A DNA stretch of 41,997 bases from Leucocoprinus leucothites (taxonomy: Eukaryota; Basidiomycota; Agaricomycetes; Agaricales; Agaricaceae). Shown one piece after another: positions 20,852 through 33,110 of the stretch. The stretch is from positions 1 through 41,997 of the forward strand of contig JAACJO010000042.1 of the NCBI GenBank assembly GCA_013368445.1, given 5' to 3'. A model generated the notes under the pieces. The model did no database searches, was not told the origin of the DNA, and saw nothing but the letters and a program-made list of their open reading frames with translations. Position 1 is the first letter of the stretch; every line of letters starts with the position of its first letter. A program made the translations under genes and the position numbers.

Positions 20852-22821
20852 ATGAGCGTCAGAGAAGTCCACTCTGGTCGCCGCTACAGGCTCACGAATG
20901 GTTATTTCACTGACCAAGTTCTGAATCTATCGACCTCAGATCATCGTTCGAGTATGCCCACTTTCGATCTTATTTGTCGCAAAAATGGCACTGATATTTG
21001 TTTTTACAGTTATACGGCATGGATTTCATGGAGGAGACAATCAAAAAGTAGGCCTCTGTCCATCATGCTCAACCAAAAAAGTCTGAACGACACATTTTCT
21101 CGCAGTGGGAGTTCTTGGAAACGAACGACGGATGGTACATCAAGAACGTTTCAACAGGGCTTTACGTTGCCGTAGAAGGCCCAAGAAATAGTGATGCTGA
21201 GTATGCCAATTGGACAAAGGTTGTCGGATCTCAGGAACCATTCAAATGGCATCTCCACCTTGAAGTGGGTCCGGGAGCGGCGCTGGCCCCTGTGTTTAGG
21301 TGAATTATATATCTAGTTTTACACTACTCACACCGAACCTAACGTCAGTGCAAAGGGTGCAGGTACCGCGATCTGACAAGAGACTCGAATTTGGTCTAAA
21401 CGGCGCAACCCTGGATGGCATAGTTTGCCTTTATTGTTCCCCTGGTGTTCACCAACGCTGGAGTTTAGTTGAATGTGAGTACGTTGTTAAGTTCGAATAT
21501 AATTCCCCGGAATCTGAATGATATCAATAGTCAGAAGGGTCATGGTAATCGCAGGTCCGTATTTTAGTACAGCATTTGAGGTGTTTCTAACTTCGACGTT
21601 TATTCAGGTGTTGATAACGATAGGGGGGCAGGAGCAGCCGTAGCGTAAGTAAGCTCCAGAGTCAGGCTATTATTCTCAGTATCATCATTGCCCCAATTCC
21701 AGTGCTGACTTAGTTACTTAGACATAGGTTCGCTGGAGAAGGATACGCTATCGCACTCGTGGACACTCCAAACAATTCCTTGGATAGGTTACAGAGGGAG
21801 TTAAGTTCTATTTCTGGCGTTGAGGTTAGCACGGCACTAACTTCACTACTATATCATCTCCCTTCCTTCAATCGCTCAAAACCCTAGCTAACTACAACAC
21901 ACATAGGCCGCCACATTCTTATTGCAATCCTATTCTGCACAAGCCATCGTGGAAGTATGGGAGTCAATCAAAAAAAGGTTCAATAGCAGTTCTTATGAGA
22001 TAAGAGTTGGTATCTGGAACTCCCCCCGTCCTGAACGCAAAAGATTCCTGGACATAACGCCAGACGAAATCGAGCAATCTACTCAAGCCAACATTGTAGC
22101 CGCTGTTAGCTTTGCGAGACAAGCTATCCTCGCTTTCAGGGAAAATACTAGCCTCGAGAGTGGGTCTCGTAAATACGGGACACTGATATTCACAGGCGGT
22201 ACCGAGAGCCTCCAAATAAACGCTTTCGCCGGCACCTCTTCATTATTCCAGTGTGCTTTGCGCTTTCTATCTCAGACTCTCAACAAAGAATTTGGCCCTG
22301 ATAATATACATGTGAGTGTAGTCGACTGTGGGATGCTTTGACTCCGATGCTTATGGGGCTAGGTTGCACACGTACGTCTGGGAATTCGGCAGTCTGACCA
22401 TACTAAAATAAATGACCTTATTATACAAGGTTATCCTTGGTGACTGTGAGTTGAAAACCAATGTGAACCTTCGGTGAAATTGACACCTTGTCAGTTTCTT
22501 CTTTTGGTCCTAGGTCTGAGCGGGAAGGGAGTGAAGACCTCAAGCAGACAGCCGAAAGCATAGCGAAAGTGGGTGACAATCCTCGGGTTCCGAGTGAATT
22601 CGAGTATTAATAACTTATGCATAGTCGTACCTTCACCTCGTCGGGCAAGATAGATCGGCCTGGACATGGGAGTTGGACTGTGAGTGTATTTGTGCCCTCT
22701 GATTACACCTTTAACGTTCATAAATATCTCTCTAGTGCGCCCTGCCCAATCCCCCTATAGTCGTACCTTAGGTGCAGAGATAATCAGCTTACTTGCAAGG
22801 GTAGATGGCCCGCCCGTATAA
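20852..22821 (+). CDS. Lectin-SDR fusion protein, copy A
   Basis: Thirteen exons: 20852-20951, 21010-21047, 21106-21299, 21356-21474, 21531-21554, 21608-21644, 21722-21824, 21907-22311, 22363-22371, 22430-22445, 22495-22568, 22625-22679, 22736-22821; 419 residues with all phases consistent. Residues 1-151 are a ricin-type beta-trefoil with Q-x-W boxes NQKW and HQRW. From residue 151 an SDR Rossmann domain follows: RRVMVIAG, loop GVDNDRGAGAAVA, then FAGEGYAIALVD, GTLIFTGGTESL, LNKEFGPDNIH, SAWTWELDLRPA. Compared with the stand-alone SDR at 35926, the active-site lysine is Gln320 and the aromatic four residues before it is Ser. Oxidoreductase activity is therefore unlikely, and a sugar-binding or scaffold role is inferred. 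Exons 9 and 10 are 9 and 16 nt. The C-terminal tail after LRPA (24 residues) is shared only with copy B. Confidence 0.85.
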
Positions 22822-24331
22822 CCCAAAACAACGGAGAATTGCTTAGCTGGGACTTATCTCACTCAGTCGAAGCCGGAGTCGTACGCAGTCCTGATTCTCC
22901 CGTTGGATCCCAATAGTCTGGATACCTCAAATAAATTGTATGACGCCTCGTACGTAGTGCATAGGACTAGAACCTGCCTCTGCGTCATTTTTCATGAGTT
23001 CACTGTAAAGAATGGGCTATCAGCAAAACCTACTAGTAGCTTGCGAGATGGCTCAACCACCGTCGCTGGTAAGTCACATAGTCTCATCACATCGATACCT
23101 AGTGACTCATACGTTGGGAGCATTTAGTAGTACAATCCTGCTATTCGGGCGTAGTTATAGAGTACCTTGTCACTGGTGGTCCCCAGAGTGCTTCAAGTTG
23201 CTTATTGTGAGATTATAGACTTAAATTTGGAATTGGATTGATTGCGTCACGCAGAGTCACGGTGATCACGCGGTGGTGACCCCATCTCTGCTTAGCTTAC
23301 TGTCCGTTAAATGTCATCCCGCCATGAAGTTAAGTAGGTCCGTATCTCCTCTGTCCCGCGTCGATTGATTGTCCTCAAGTTGACTTCGAAAGAAGTCACA
23401 AATAGCCTGTATTATAGAATGTCAAGTTGCATGAGGTGGTGCTGTGTCACCGGCTGGGATTGAGGTCTGATACGTTCCATCTTATGTCTTGTCACTCCAT
23501 TTACAAGTGTGTCTATTAATGTGAACTAGTTAGGATAACTTGACAACTCGGCACTCTCATTATCGGCTTTGCGTCTGCGCCTTCGTATGTTATGCACCTT
23601 TTGGATTCCAAGTGAGCAGCCAGAGATGTTGCTATTGACTCTACCAAACCTGGATTCTTTTCGGTGTCAGAGCAGCCACCAACCGTTCGATAACCTCGTG
23701 TGGTTGTCAGCCAAGATGAACCTGATTGCTAGCCTCTCCCCTGGAGGAGCACGTCCTTGGTTAGGACCCGTTACTTCAAACTATATTTGCACTTTTCATG
23801 CTGGTGTTTATGTTGTGGTCGCAGGTCGTAACTGTCTCGCTGCATGTTTATGCCTCAATTGTCTGCATGTGTTCCACTGCCAACACATCTGAACATCTCG
23901 GGCATATAAGGCCTCCCTTTCGTTATAATCAGGACCAGGACTTCAAAATTGAAGTTGGTATCGAGAATGTCGGAATACCAAGCAAAAAATCACTGCCTCG
24001 TCTATCATTGGGTTTCTACCGAGCTCTACATGCTGAGATAGCGCCGCGCAATGCGTGATGAGATTGCAGGGTACGATGGATGACACCCAGGGTTCTCACA
24101 CCATGAATGATCTGGACAAATAACTCCTATGGCTAAATTCCCTCAGCAGGCGGAGGGATATTTGCCATTCATCAAACACCAAGGGCTGCAAGCAGCAATA
24201 TGGGTTTATGTTATCGTTTCCCGTTGCTATTTGAAGCGCGATAAGCAATGTACCTGACGCTAGATGGCTTTAAAAGTCTGTTCTATTTCTACTCAGACTT
24301 TGCGCGCCCGACACTTGTCTCAGTCTCTAGG
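22822..24331. other. Gene-free stretch before the potassium transporter
   Basis: No frame over 110 codons is present and no family motif is seen on either strand. Several GTCACGG/GATCACG-like dyads occur around 23245-23285, without evidence of function. An in-frame ATG at 24248 precedes the chosen transporter start. Confidence 0.4.
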
Positions 24332-27300
24332 ATGTCGCGGTCTTCGGCTTCGTCAGTGGTTTCGTCCGTTGGTGCCCTCAAGTTGGAGCGTGCGGCCATC
24401 ACGGTTCGCGGGCTACCGCTGCTAGCCATGGCCTTTCAAACGTTGGGTATGCATGTTAGACTCCCAATTCTTTAGTTCCTGATGCATTTTGTTGTAGGTA
24501 TCATCTACTCTGACATTGGTACTTCCCCGCTATACGTTTTGAACGGTATCTGGAGCAATTCCGGAGATTCCCCGCCTAAGGAGGATGTGATTGGTGGTGT
24601 CAGTGCCATAGTTTGGTCTCTGACGCTTATCCCTCTCCTCAAATATGTGGGTTTCTTTTTTTTTCTTTTTTTTTTGTGCAAGAAGGAAAACGCCTAAATA
24701 TTCTCGCAGGTCTTCATTTCTTTACACTACGGTACATACGAAGGTCCGTTGCCCCGTTCTTTAAGATAAGCTTTCAGGCTAAGAGCAGATGATAGGCGAG
24801 GGTGGAAGTTTCGCGCTGTTCCAAGGTCTATATCCTCCGAGGGCATTTGAGGCAGCTCCGACTCGCGACTCAGTTGCAGCAAGTCAAGGTGGTGAGCATC
24901 AAATGAACAAGCGGAGAGCACCTGAGAAATTGAGATGGGTTTTCCTCATCTGGGTCAGTTTTCCTAGGTCGCACTATTCTCGTTGCCCTGAGTTTGACGA
25001 CGTGCTAGTCACTTTTCGGTACGAGCCTTGCTATGGCAGACGGTGTCTTGACTGCCGCTGTTTCTGTCACAAGTGCTGTTGGCGGTATTGGTAAGCAAAT
25101 TACCGGCGTGGCTATATATTCACATTGAACGACTGCTTTATTCTAGCTGTCGCAAAACCAGAAGTCGCACAGGACGCTATGCCTATCTCCATCGCTTTCC
25201 TAGTCGCCCTCTTCATTGCACAACCGTTCGGTACAGCGCGCTTGGCGTCCGTTTTTGCTCCCAGTAAGTCTGATAGGGTAATTGCTTTCCACTCATTGAC
25301 CAAGACGCGATGATAGTTACCTGCTGCTGGCTTCTCCTCCTCGCTGCCACGGGGATCTTCAACATCACAGCCTTCCCAGGTATCTGGCGTGCTTACGACC
25401 CATCGCGCGCTGTCATGTGTACTTATTCCGATCTGCTCATAACCTCCGTGCCTCATTAGTTTCTTGCAGATTTCGTTCGCACCAAGAACTATGATACACT
25501 TGCTGGAGTTTTGCTCGCTGTTACCGGCTGCGAAGCTCTATTTGCCAAGTAGGCTAGTTTCTGCATGATCCTCTCGATATCCACTCAGTTACCTCACAGC
25601 CTTGGTCAATTCAATATACTGTCAATCCAGGTATATATGTCTTGTCCGCACCTAAGCTAATCTCGGAGTGCTCACCTACTATATGTAGCTTTCCTTTGGG
25701 GCTTTTGCGTACCCTGCGTTGATTCTTGCGTATCTCGGTCAAGGCGCGCGGCTGATCCAGGATGGGCCGAGTGTGATCGCGAATGTATTCTATCTCACTA
25801 TCCCCGGTAAGGCCAATGGTCCCCTATTCTGGTACGGCTCACTTCATCTTTGTCATTGGAATCACTCGAATTGAAGGCGATGTTGATGTGCAGGATCCTC
25901 TATGTCTTTGCGATTCTCGCTACGGTAAGCTTGCACTGTTTTCGTGCTTGCGTCGATGGTTGTACTCATTGGCCTGCTTCAGCTTATCGCCTCGCAAGCC
26001 ATGATCACTGCCACGTTCAGCCTTGTGCAACAGCTCGTTAACATGAAGAGTTTGCCTCCGTATGTCTCATGTCATGGTTTTATGACTGTCGTCTCACTGA
26101 GAGCGTGATCTACTGTAGCTTCCGGCTTGTTCATACTTCGGAGAAGATTCAGGGCCAAGTTTACATTCCTGCTGTCAACTGGACTCGTATGTTCCATTCG
26201 TTTTCAGCGCATTCCGACTGACTGATGTATGTGGCAATTAGTCATGGTCGGCACCATTATCATTGTAGTGGCATTCAAAGATGCTTCAAAGCTAACCAAT
26301 GCCTACGGGTAAATCCTTTGTACCGGGCAAATTCAACTATATGCTCACCTCATTGATGACAGATTTGCAGTTTCCACAGTTATGTTCACCACGACCGCGC
26401 TCATTGCGCTGCAGACGTACTACGTCAAACAAATGCCAATTATTATTGCAGTCGTATTCTTTACGGTCTTCGGTTTCTTTGACGGTATGTTCATCTTGAT
26501 CTTCTAGTGCTGTGGATGATGGTTCCATGGCATTTTCGCGTGGTACAGGCCTTTTCTGGGGTGCATCGCTCAAAAAGGTACCGGCAGGTGCTTGGGTGCC
26601 ATTGATGATTGGCCTGATCCTGTACGTTATTTTCTCCGTTTTATTTTCGTAGTTAAATCTAACTGTCTCCCACATAGTTTGGCCCTTATGATATTCTGGA
26701 ACTGGGCTAAGGTAACATTGTTTTTTGCAGTAGGAATTCAAAAATACTCATCACCCTTGCCTAGGGTCTCGAGGAGCGCTTTGACGTTACCAGCCGGCAA
26801 AACCTGGGTCGCTTCCTTGTTATATCTGAGAAGCCGGAGGACCTGCGCTACCGCACCGATAGCACATCAATATCTGAGGAGGTTGCTGACAAAGGCTCAG
26901 AACGTGATGCAACACTTTATTGTGTGGGGCCAACACTTGATATCCATGATCAACGGAGGCGGGAGCTTGGCCGGTTGCCGCTACTTGCTGTGTTTCACCG
27001 AATGGCACATGAACGTGGTGTTCCACATTCATTTACTGGTACGTTGACCTACAAGCGTCCAAGGACGTCCACCTAAGCTGACCTCCGTCACAGGATTCAT
27101 TCACCAGTGGCCTGCTCTTCCGCGCTTTGCTGTAAGGTGTAGTCAGTCCACCAGTTATTCGGTATGCTCATCAGAAACAAGGTGTTCATCAATGTGCATG
27201 TCCTTCCTGTTGCACGCGTAACCCTTGAAGACCGCTACGTCGTTGAAAAAGTTGAGACTCTTCCTGGAGTGTATGGCGTCACTTACTATCTCGGGTTTCG

Positions 27301-27837
27301 TGAATATGTTGACGTTGAGGTGCGTATCTATTCGACACCTGAAATAGCAGCGGATCTTCATTTTGGCATATCAATATATAGATCAATGAGATCGTAAAGC
27401 GCATTTACGCACTTGAGTCTCGCATCAATCCCGATGGTGCACAAGTGATCATTCGCGAACTTGAGACAGTCGTATCCCAATACACACATATGTACGTGCT
27501 ACCCCAACCTTTATTTCTTTTCTTGACCAAATGTGTGCCCCCTACAGTGTCCCGTATTACGACCTTGTCAGCAAGACTATATCAAACGGGCGACTTGCCC
27601 CCATCCGTAACTCAATTCGTAGGTTCCTCATTGAGGACATCTACCGTCGTCTCTGTATGTGCCCACCTGTCACAATTTGCTCGCGAGCTGACCCACCTAA
27701 TCAGGTGTCATGTTCCCCGAGACGGTGAATTGGCTCGCAAAGCCAGACGAGTGTGTTTGATACCTTGCATTCGTCGTCAACTGCTGACTGGGTCGTGTTG
27801 TAGGATTATCTATGTCGGGGTCAATGCCAGAATCTGA
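24332..27837 (+). CDS. HAK1: HAK/KUP potassium transporter
   Basis: Twenty-four exons give 742 residues with every phase consistent; the first is 24332-24446, the last 27804-27837. High-affinity potassium uptake across the plasma membrane, probably coupled to protons, is the known role. Family motifs are GIIYSDIGTSPLYVLNG (residues 39-55), GEGGSFALFQGLYPP (100-114), SLAMADGVLTAAVSVTSAV, AKPEVAQDAMPISIAFL, AVTGCEALFANLGQFN, FGAFAYPALILAYLGQGA, KDASKLTNAYGFAVS, FFDGLFWGASLKKV. From about residue 495 a cytosolic domain follows (GLEERFDV to VGVNARI), which is the usual ending. Several exons are very short (31, 31, 34, 34 nt). An in-frame ATG at 24248 would add 28 residues; 24332 was preferred because the Ser-rich MSRSSASS start suits a cytosolic tail. 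Its 3' end faces the phosphatase gene. Confidence 0.93.
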
Positions 27838-28416
27838 CCTCTCTCAAATTTCTACTGTAGTGTGAAGGTGGCCATTGGTAACGCTGGATTCAGATCCGAC
27901 TGTATATCTATATGAATTATCATTCTGTTGAGTCGAGCAGCAGCCGAGAGACGGTGTTTGTCGGCAGAATGTCCCAATATTATAATCTATCAAAATCTTA
28001 GGTATATCAGCCTACTTGTATGTTTTTAAAGCTCTTGTTACCCTGTCTGATTCGAGCTTAGCTATGTATTGTGCATTGAAATTATCGTTCGACACTCTCC
28101 TTAAAAAGCGTACCAATCGCGATACGCTTGAATGAGTGTTGGCCTCTTTGAAAACCGTTGTGCCCATGCTTCGATACAATTGTCGTACTACTCAGAACAT
28201 ACTTACTGCAGAGATATCGCGAATCCCGAACTACCGTAAAACGATTTCTACCTCTAATGATAGTTTGACATCAAGCCAAGCTTATGGGGCACCGACCCAG
28301 CGCGTGCGTCGTATAGCCCGGCGAAGAGTCACCACGATAGTCCAAACTATGGAATTTATGCAAAAAGCCTGATGTTGGAATGTACGTGCCGCCAGCAGTG
28401 GTAGGCCGAACTGGTT
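27838..28416. other. Convergent intergenic region between HAK1 and phosphatase
   Basis: It holds the 3' flanks of two converging genes. A+T-rich stretches with TATATCTATATGAA and ATTATAATC near 27900-27990 may contain poly(A) sites. No gene is seen. Confidence 0.4.
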
Positions 28417-30239
28417 TTAGGATACAGGCAACTCTGTAAAACTGGATTGGGCATTCTTTGATGGAACTTGAGTGAAGAAGTCCACCTCTCCTGTCGCATT
28501 CGCGACCCCTTCAAGTCCACATACTCTGACAAAGTCTCCAGCTGCTGTGGCACGATTCTTATTCACGTACGTCACAAACTGTTTGAGTGGACACGACGAG
28601 CCTGGGCCAGATGTACAGTTCGGGATAGGAACGACGGCATTGTTGGTCTAATACCCCAAGGTTTGCATCCAATTAGAACTTAAGAGCAAAATGCAGGCCG
28701 AGCCCCTCACCTTTAATCGTACATATTTCTTCGATTCAGGACTTGTACCAGGAAGTGGAACTACTTTCCCAGCTTCGTGTTTGACGGACGATGGAAGTGG
28801 GTTAGAACACGACAACCGTTCAAGTGCGATATACCCTCGAAAACTGACCACATGGGAAGAGCGGAATGAACGTCTGGCTCGAGGTATGTGGGTTACTGGT
28901 AGGGGGAACACGCCATGCTCGGCTGAAGAGTTCCAAACACCAAGAGCAGAGAGGATGGGTGGGAGATTGTTGTCGTGCTGTTGAAATTATCCCAGTCATT
29001 CGGACATCATGGCTGCAGTTTGGGTATGTGCTTACTGTGAAACTCATTATGAGTGGGGGAGGTATGAAGTTTCCAGCTGATACAATTGAACCAGGTCCAG
29101 CGTTCAAAAGATCGGCGATGGCTTTAAGCCAACCAAACCCCACAGTAGCCGAAAAGGGGTTTCCGGGCCCAGACCTACAAAATAAATAAGCTTTTGGTCA
29201 TGAAGTGTCTTGTAAAACATACCCATAATAATAGTTTAAATCATGTGCATACTCGTAATTGAGCCATTCCGACGCTGCGCAAAGGCTCCATCACCATGGT
29301 TCGAAGTAGAGACGCAGAGAACTCACGGGTGAAAATATCACAGAACCTAGTATCCCCGTCTACTTCGGCCTGAAAGCCACAAAGATCTTGCATGACGCCA
29401 ATGTCTGTGTTCTCCAGAACAAGTCCATTGAGAAATTTGTTCAGCCGTCTCGCAATCTGACCTTGGAAAGTCTGTCGAAAAGTATTTGATTGCGCACTAC
29501 CATTGTTTCCTAAGTTGTAGTTCGGACAGCCATTCGAAGATGTCAATGAATCTGCGAAGGTGAAGTTAACAGAGTCCGGTAGAGATACGATGGATCCCCG
29601 GTTTGATGAGGGTTCCGTAAGGTAGTTTCCTTGAGACAGATACCCGCGGAGAAAGTATGAAGCCGTGTCGATGACGCGTTGTTGGCCCGCAGACCTGTGA
29701 CAAGTCTTGGCCGGAATCATCAAAGGTGAGGTGAAGTCTCTTACCACACGGTAAAGTTTGCACCACCAGGTGTAAGGCGGTACCGTTTTCGGAGCTGGAC
29801 GCCGAGATCGAATGCTTCGCGAGAGCCCGTCGACGTTAAAAATAAAGGTTCGTGCGGTTGATCATCGACGGGAGGAGTCCATGTAGGGATAAAGTTGAGA
29901 GGTCCGCTGGCTATATACGACGAGTTTTGAAACTTCTGGAATAGGTTTTGCCAGCCTGTGAAAGAGCCAGGCTCAGGATAGCGACTGTTTTGGGCAGTGA
30001 GGGCGATTGTGGAATTTAGTAAAAAGAGAAGGTACATACGATCCATGTCGAACAAGGTAAGCAGCTTGATCGACCACGCATCCTCCTGGTGTCTCCTCCG
30101 GTATTTCGGCTTCCGGTGGGGCATCAAAGTAGGGAGAGGCTGGACCTGAATGGTGCAATGGATTGAATTCTCCAGCCGCAGTATGAATAGTATGAGCAAT
30201 ACTGAGGGCCAGAGTGTATAGAATTACAGTTGCTTTCAT
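28417..30239 (-). CDS. Secreted histidine acid phosphatase (phytase-like)
   Basis: Seven exons on the minus strand: 30239-30040, 29984-29745, 29694-29327, 29274-29223, 29174-29036, 28977-28711, 28647-28417; 498 residues. A signal peptide is evident (MKATVILYTLALSIAH, cleavage after about residue 22). The catalytic RHGSRYP motif (R64-H65-G66-S67-R68-Y69-P70) is split by intron 1. The proton-donor motif THDNN (H334, D335) follows intron 5. Several N-x-S/T sites (for example FQNSSY, NFTVW, NGSAQ) suggest glycosylation. The C-terminus has the cysteine-rich block NCTSGPGSSCPLKQF. The enzyme releases phosphate from organic phosphates outside the cell. Phytate versus general monoester specificity cannot be told from sequence alone. 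Length and layout match fungal members, and no damage was seen. Confidence 0.93.
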
Positions 30240-31122
30240 GTTGGAAAGGCAGGAAACCTAGGCACTGGGTCATTGACTGCCCATATTCAATGTCATTTGC
30301 ATGCACGTTTGTCTTGTGAGAAAACACTATCTCACGACCAGTATGCGTGTGTTGTCCCGAGAATTAGTCGCATGAGAAGTAAACGGATGTGAGTTGTTTG
30401 CCATAGTGGGCGTCAAGCAACATGGGTGTGCGGTCAAAAACTGGCGTTCCAAATTGGGGATAATATTTGGCTTGATCAACAAACACGACTTGCCCTCCAG
30501 CCTGGTCTATCAAAAGGTGTGCGGGCAATGAGGCCTGAGGGTTCATTCACCATTCTTCCTTCCTTTCGTAGACATCATTGCAAGGACAGATAACCGCCTC
30601 TCAAGTGAACTGTGAAGAACCGGTGGGGAGGTCGAAAGGTTGAAACGAGGTGTAGTGTCGGAATCGAGGCATGTGTAAGTATGATCGATGATCGAATGAG
30701 CCTTTCTCATTTCGACCGATGCTCTTTCCAGCGAGCTGCCTCTGAAAAATCTAGGCTACTTGTGCTTAGGTACAATATGAATAATGCTGCAATGGTACCC
30801 AGGAATGACCCACTCAGCTACCTCAAATTTTCGCCACGGCTCCAATCTATGTGAGTTTCCGATCTGGGCTTCAAATAGGGCCTGGTTGGTAGCCCACGGA
30901 CTCAATCAACGCTGGCCTACGGATGGGGTACTATCTACGAATCTGCTTTGGGATGTTGATACCGCCGATCTTGGGACACCAACTCAAAACTTGGAGAAGG
31001 GGAAGCTCTCGCTCGGGTCGCTTCGTATCCAAGGCCTCCATTCCTTCGCCTTGTTCTCGGAAACACACATAAAGGCATGCGTGTAATGGCCGTGCCCATA
31101 GTGTCCCTGTCCCCAATCCAGA
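30240..31122. other. Divergent intergenic region between phosphatase and fusion gene B
   Basis: This shared upstream region serves the minus-strand phosphatase and the plus-strand fusion gene. A TATA-like ACATAAAGG lies at 31066-31074, about 50 nt before the fusion gene ATG. Small frames are present but none is supported. Confidence 0.4.
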
Positions 31123-33110
31123 ATGACCGTCAGCGAAATCCACTCCAATCACCGCTACAGACTAAAAAATGTCAAATTCGGAGAGCGTACCTTTCACCTC
31201 TCCCCCGTCGATCATCGCTCAAGTATGTCGGTCTTCAATACCTGTTTAGTATCCTGCTTGTCTTTGAACTGATGGTACCGCTGCCCTAAAGCGACTGGAT
31301 GTGAAATCAAAGGAGGAGACAACGAAAAGGCAAGCCTTTGCACTTCGTGGTTCAGGAGAGGGAATCTTATGCAATCACCCTTAAGTGGGATTTCCTGAAG
31401 ACAGATAACGGCTGGCACATCACGAGCGTTGAAACAGGACATTATCTTGCGGTTGAAGGACGAAGAAATACTGACCATCGCTATGCTGATGGCACTAGAG
31501 TTATCGCTACTAAGGAGCCATATACATGGGATGTCTCCTCCGAGTCTGTGCATCAATCACAGGGTATCGCATTCAGGTGAAGTATGATATCCTTTTCCAT
31601 GTTGGGGTGACTGACGTTATTCCAGGTTTTTAGTACCGGGCGCTAATCAAGCGCTCGAGTTTTGTTACCATGGTGTACTGCGCGAAGGTCGAATATGGGA
31701 GAGCTTGCCAAAGAATCAATGGCCCCAGCAGCAGTGGGAACTAGATGAAAGTGAGTCGTGACTGTATACGAATGGTCGAGTTCCTGCTTGCAAGCTAAGA
31801 ACGTTCATAGTCAAGAAAGTTGTCGTCATAATAGGTGGGTTCGAACTCACGAGCCAGTCTCTTTCCTTATTCGAGATTAGTCGCGTTCACCTCACAATTT
31901 AGGTACCGGAAGTGATGCGGCAGAAGGAGCGGCCGCTGCGTAAGCTAATCCGCACAACTCCACTCTGAACGATGTTGTTCTCACCAGACATATATTGGTT
32001 TACAGCCGTTTTTTTACTAGGGCGGGATATGCGATTGCAATTCTCGATATTCAGGGCGAGAACATGAAACAACTACAAAGGGAGTTGGATTATATGATAG
32101 ATGTTGAGGTCAGCCCACGAACTCTACGTGTTTCTTTACCTCTTTTCCCTTTTTTCTTTGACGAGCATTGACACCTTATGTAGGCCGTCACTTTCCCGAT
32201 GCAATCCTTTTCACTCGAAGCCATCGCAGAATCATGTAAGACGATGAAGGACCGTTTCCCGAGTTCTTCCTATGATATTCGCGTTGGAATCTGGAATGTC
32301 CAACAACCCTTTCTCAAAAGATTTCTCTCCCTGACGTCCGAGGACCTCGAAAAGTCTGCCCAGATCAATAGTATCGCTGCTTTCGAGTTTGCTCGCCAAA
32401 TGATCACCACTATGAGGTCGAATACAAGCCTCGAGGTTGGGAATGGTAAAAAAGGTACGTTGATCTTCAGGGGAGCTACCGCTAGCCTCGAAGGAAAAAT
32501 CTTCACGAGTGCCTTCTCGCCGGCCATGTTCGCCTTACGGTCTTTGTCGCAATGTCTGAACAAGGAGTTTGCGAGCGAAAATATCCATGTGAGCGAAATT
32601 CCTCATTTTTCAGAGTCACTGTTACTGATCTATGATTACAGGTAGCCCATGTGAGTATAGGAGATAGAGATTCACTACTAACATCCAATTCCGGCTAATT
32701 GGTCTTGTTAGGTGATTACTGACAGCCGTGAGTTCGAGGCCTATCTGACATGTTTCGTTCTGGGTTTTAATGCCAATTTCTTAGTTTCGTCCAATGATTC
32801 TGGGGTGAAGACTCCAGAAAACGAGGATCTCAGGTGCAAGGCAGAAAGCTTAGCAAAGGTAGGGCGATCAGACTGTCGTCTAGTAATTCTTCTGAAGGAC
32901 ATGAATATCCCCAGGCGTACTTGTACCTTATCGAACAAGATAGATCTGCGTGGACGTGGGAGCTGGACTGTGAGTTTCCTGAACTTATATACACCCAGAA
33001 AACACACTGATAATGATATTGCTGAAGTGCGTCCCGCTCAGTCGTCGCCAAAGCGTGCTTTGCGATTGGAACTCCTTGACCTCCTTTCGAAAGTCGATGA
33101 TATCTTGTGA
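31123..33110 (+). CDS. Lectin-SDR fusion protein, copy B
   Basis: Thirteen exons: 31123-31222, 31292-31329, 31386-31576, 31626-31750, 31811-31834, 31903-31939, 32006-32108, 32184-32588, 32642-32650, 32712-32727, 32785-32858, 32915-32969, 33028-33110. The product has 419 residues, as in copy A, with every intron in the same position and phase. The trefoil (residues 1-152) has NEKW, YTW and QQQW at the three box positions. The SDR half starts IKKVVVIIG with loop GTGSDAAEGAAAA, in which one glycine of the cofactor loop is Ala. The active-site lysine position is Met321. Intron 2 starts with GC (AAG|GCAAGC) instead of GT; copy A and the solo lectin use GT there. The tail after LRPA resembles that of copy A (QS, then R-x-L, E, LL, K/R-V-D). 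Protein similarity to copy A is moderate, so the duplication is old. Confidence 0.85.

Noticed and set aside
31835..31902. tRNA-like B-box (GGGTTCGAACTC) inside an intron of fusion copy B
   Set aside because: No A-box at the right distance and no cloverleaf arms can be drawn. It lies within an intron required by the reading frame, so it is a chance match.
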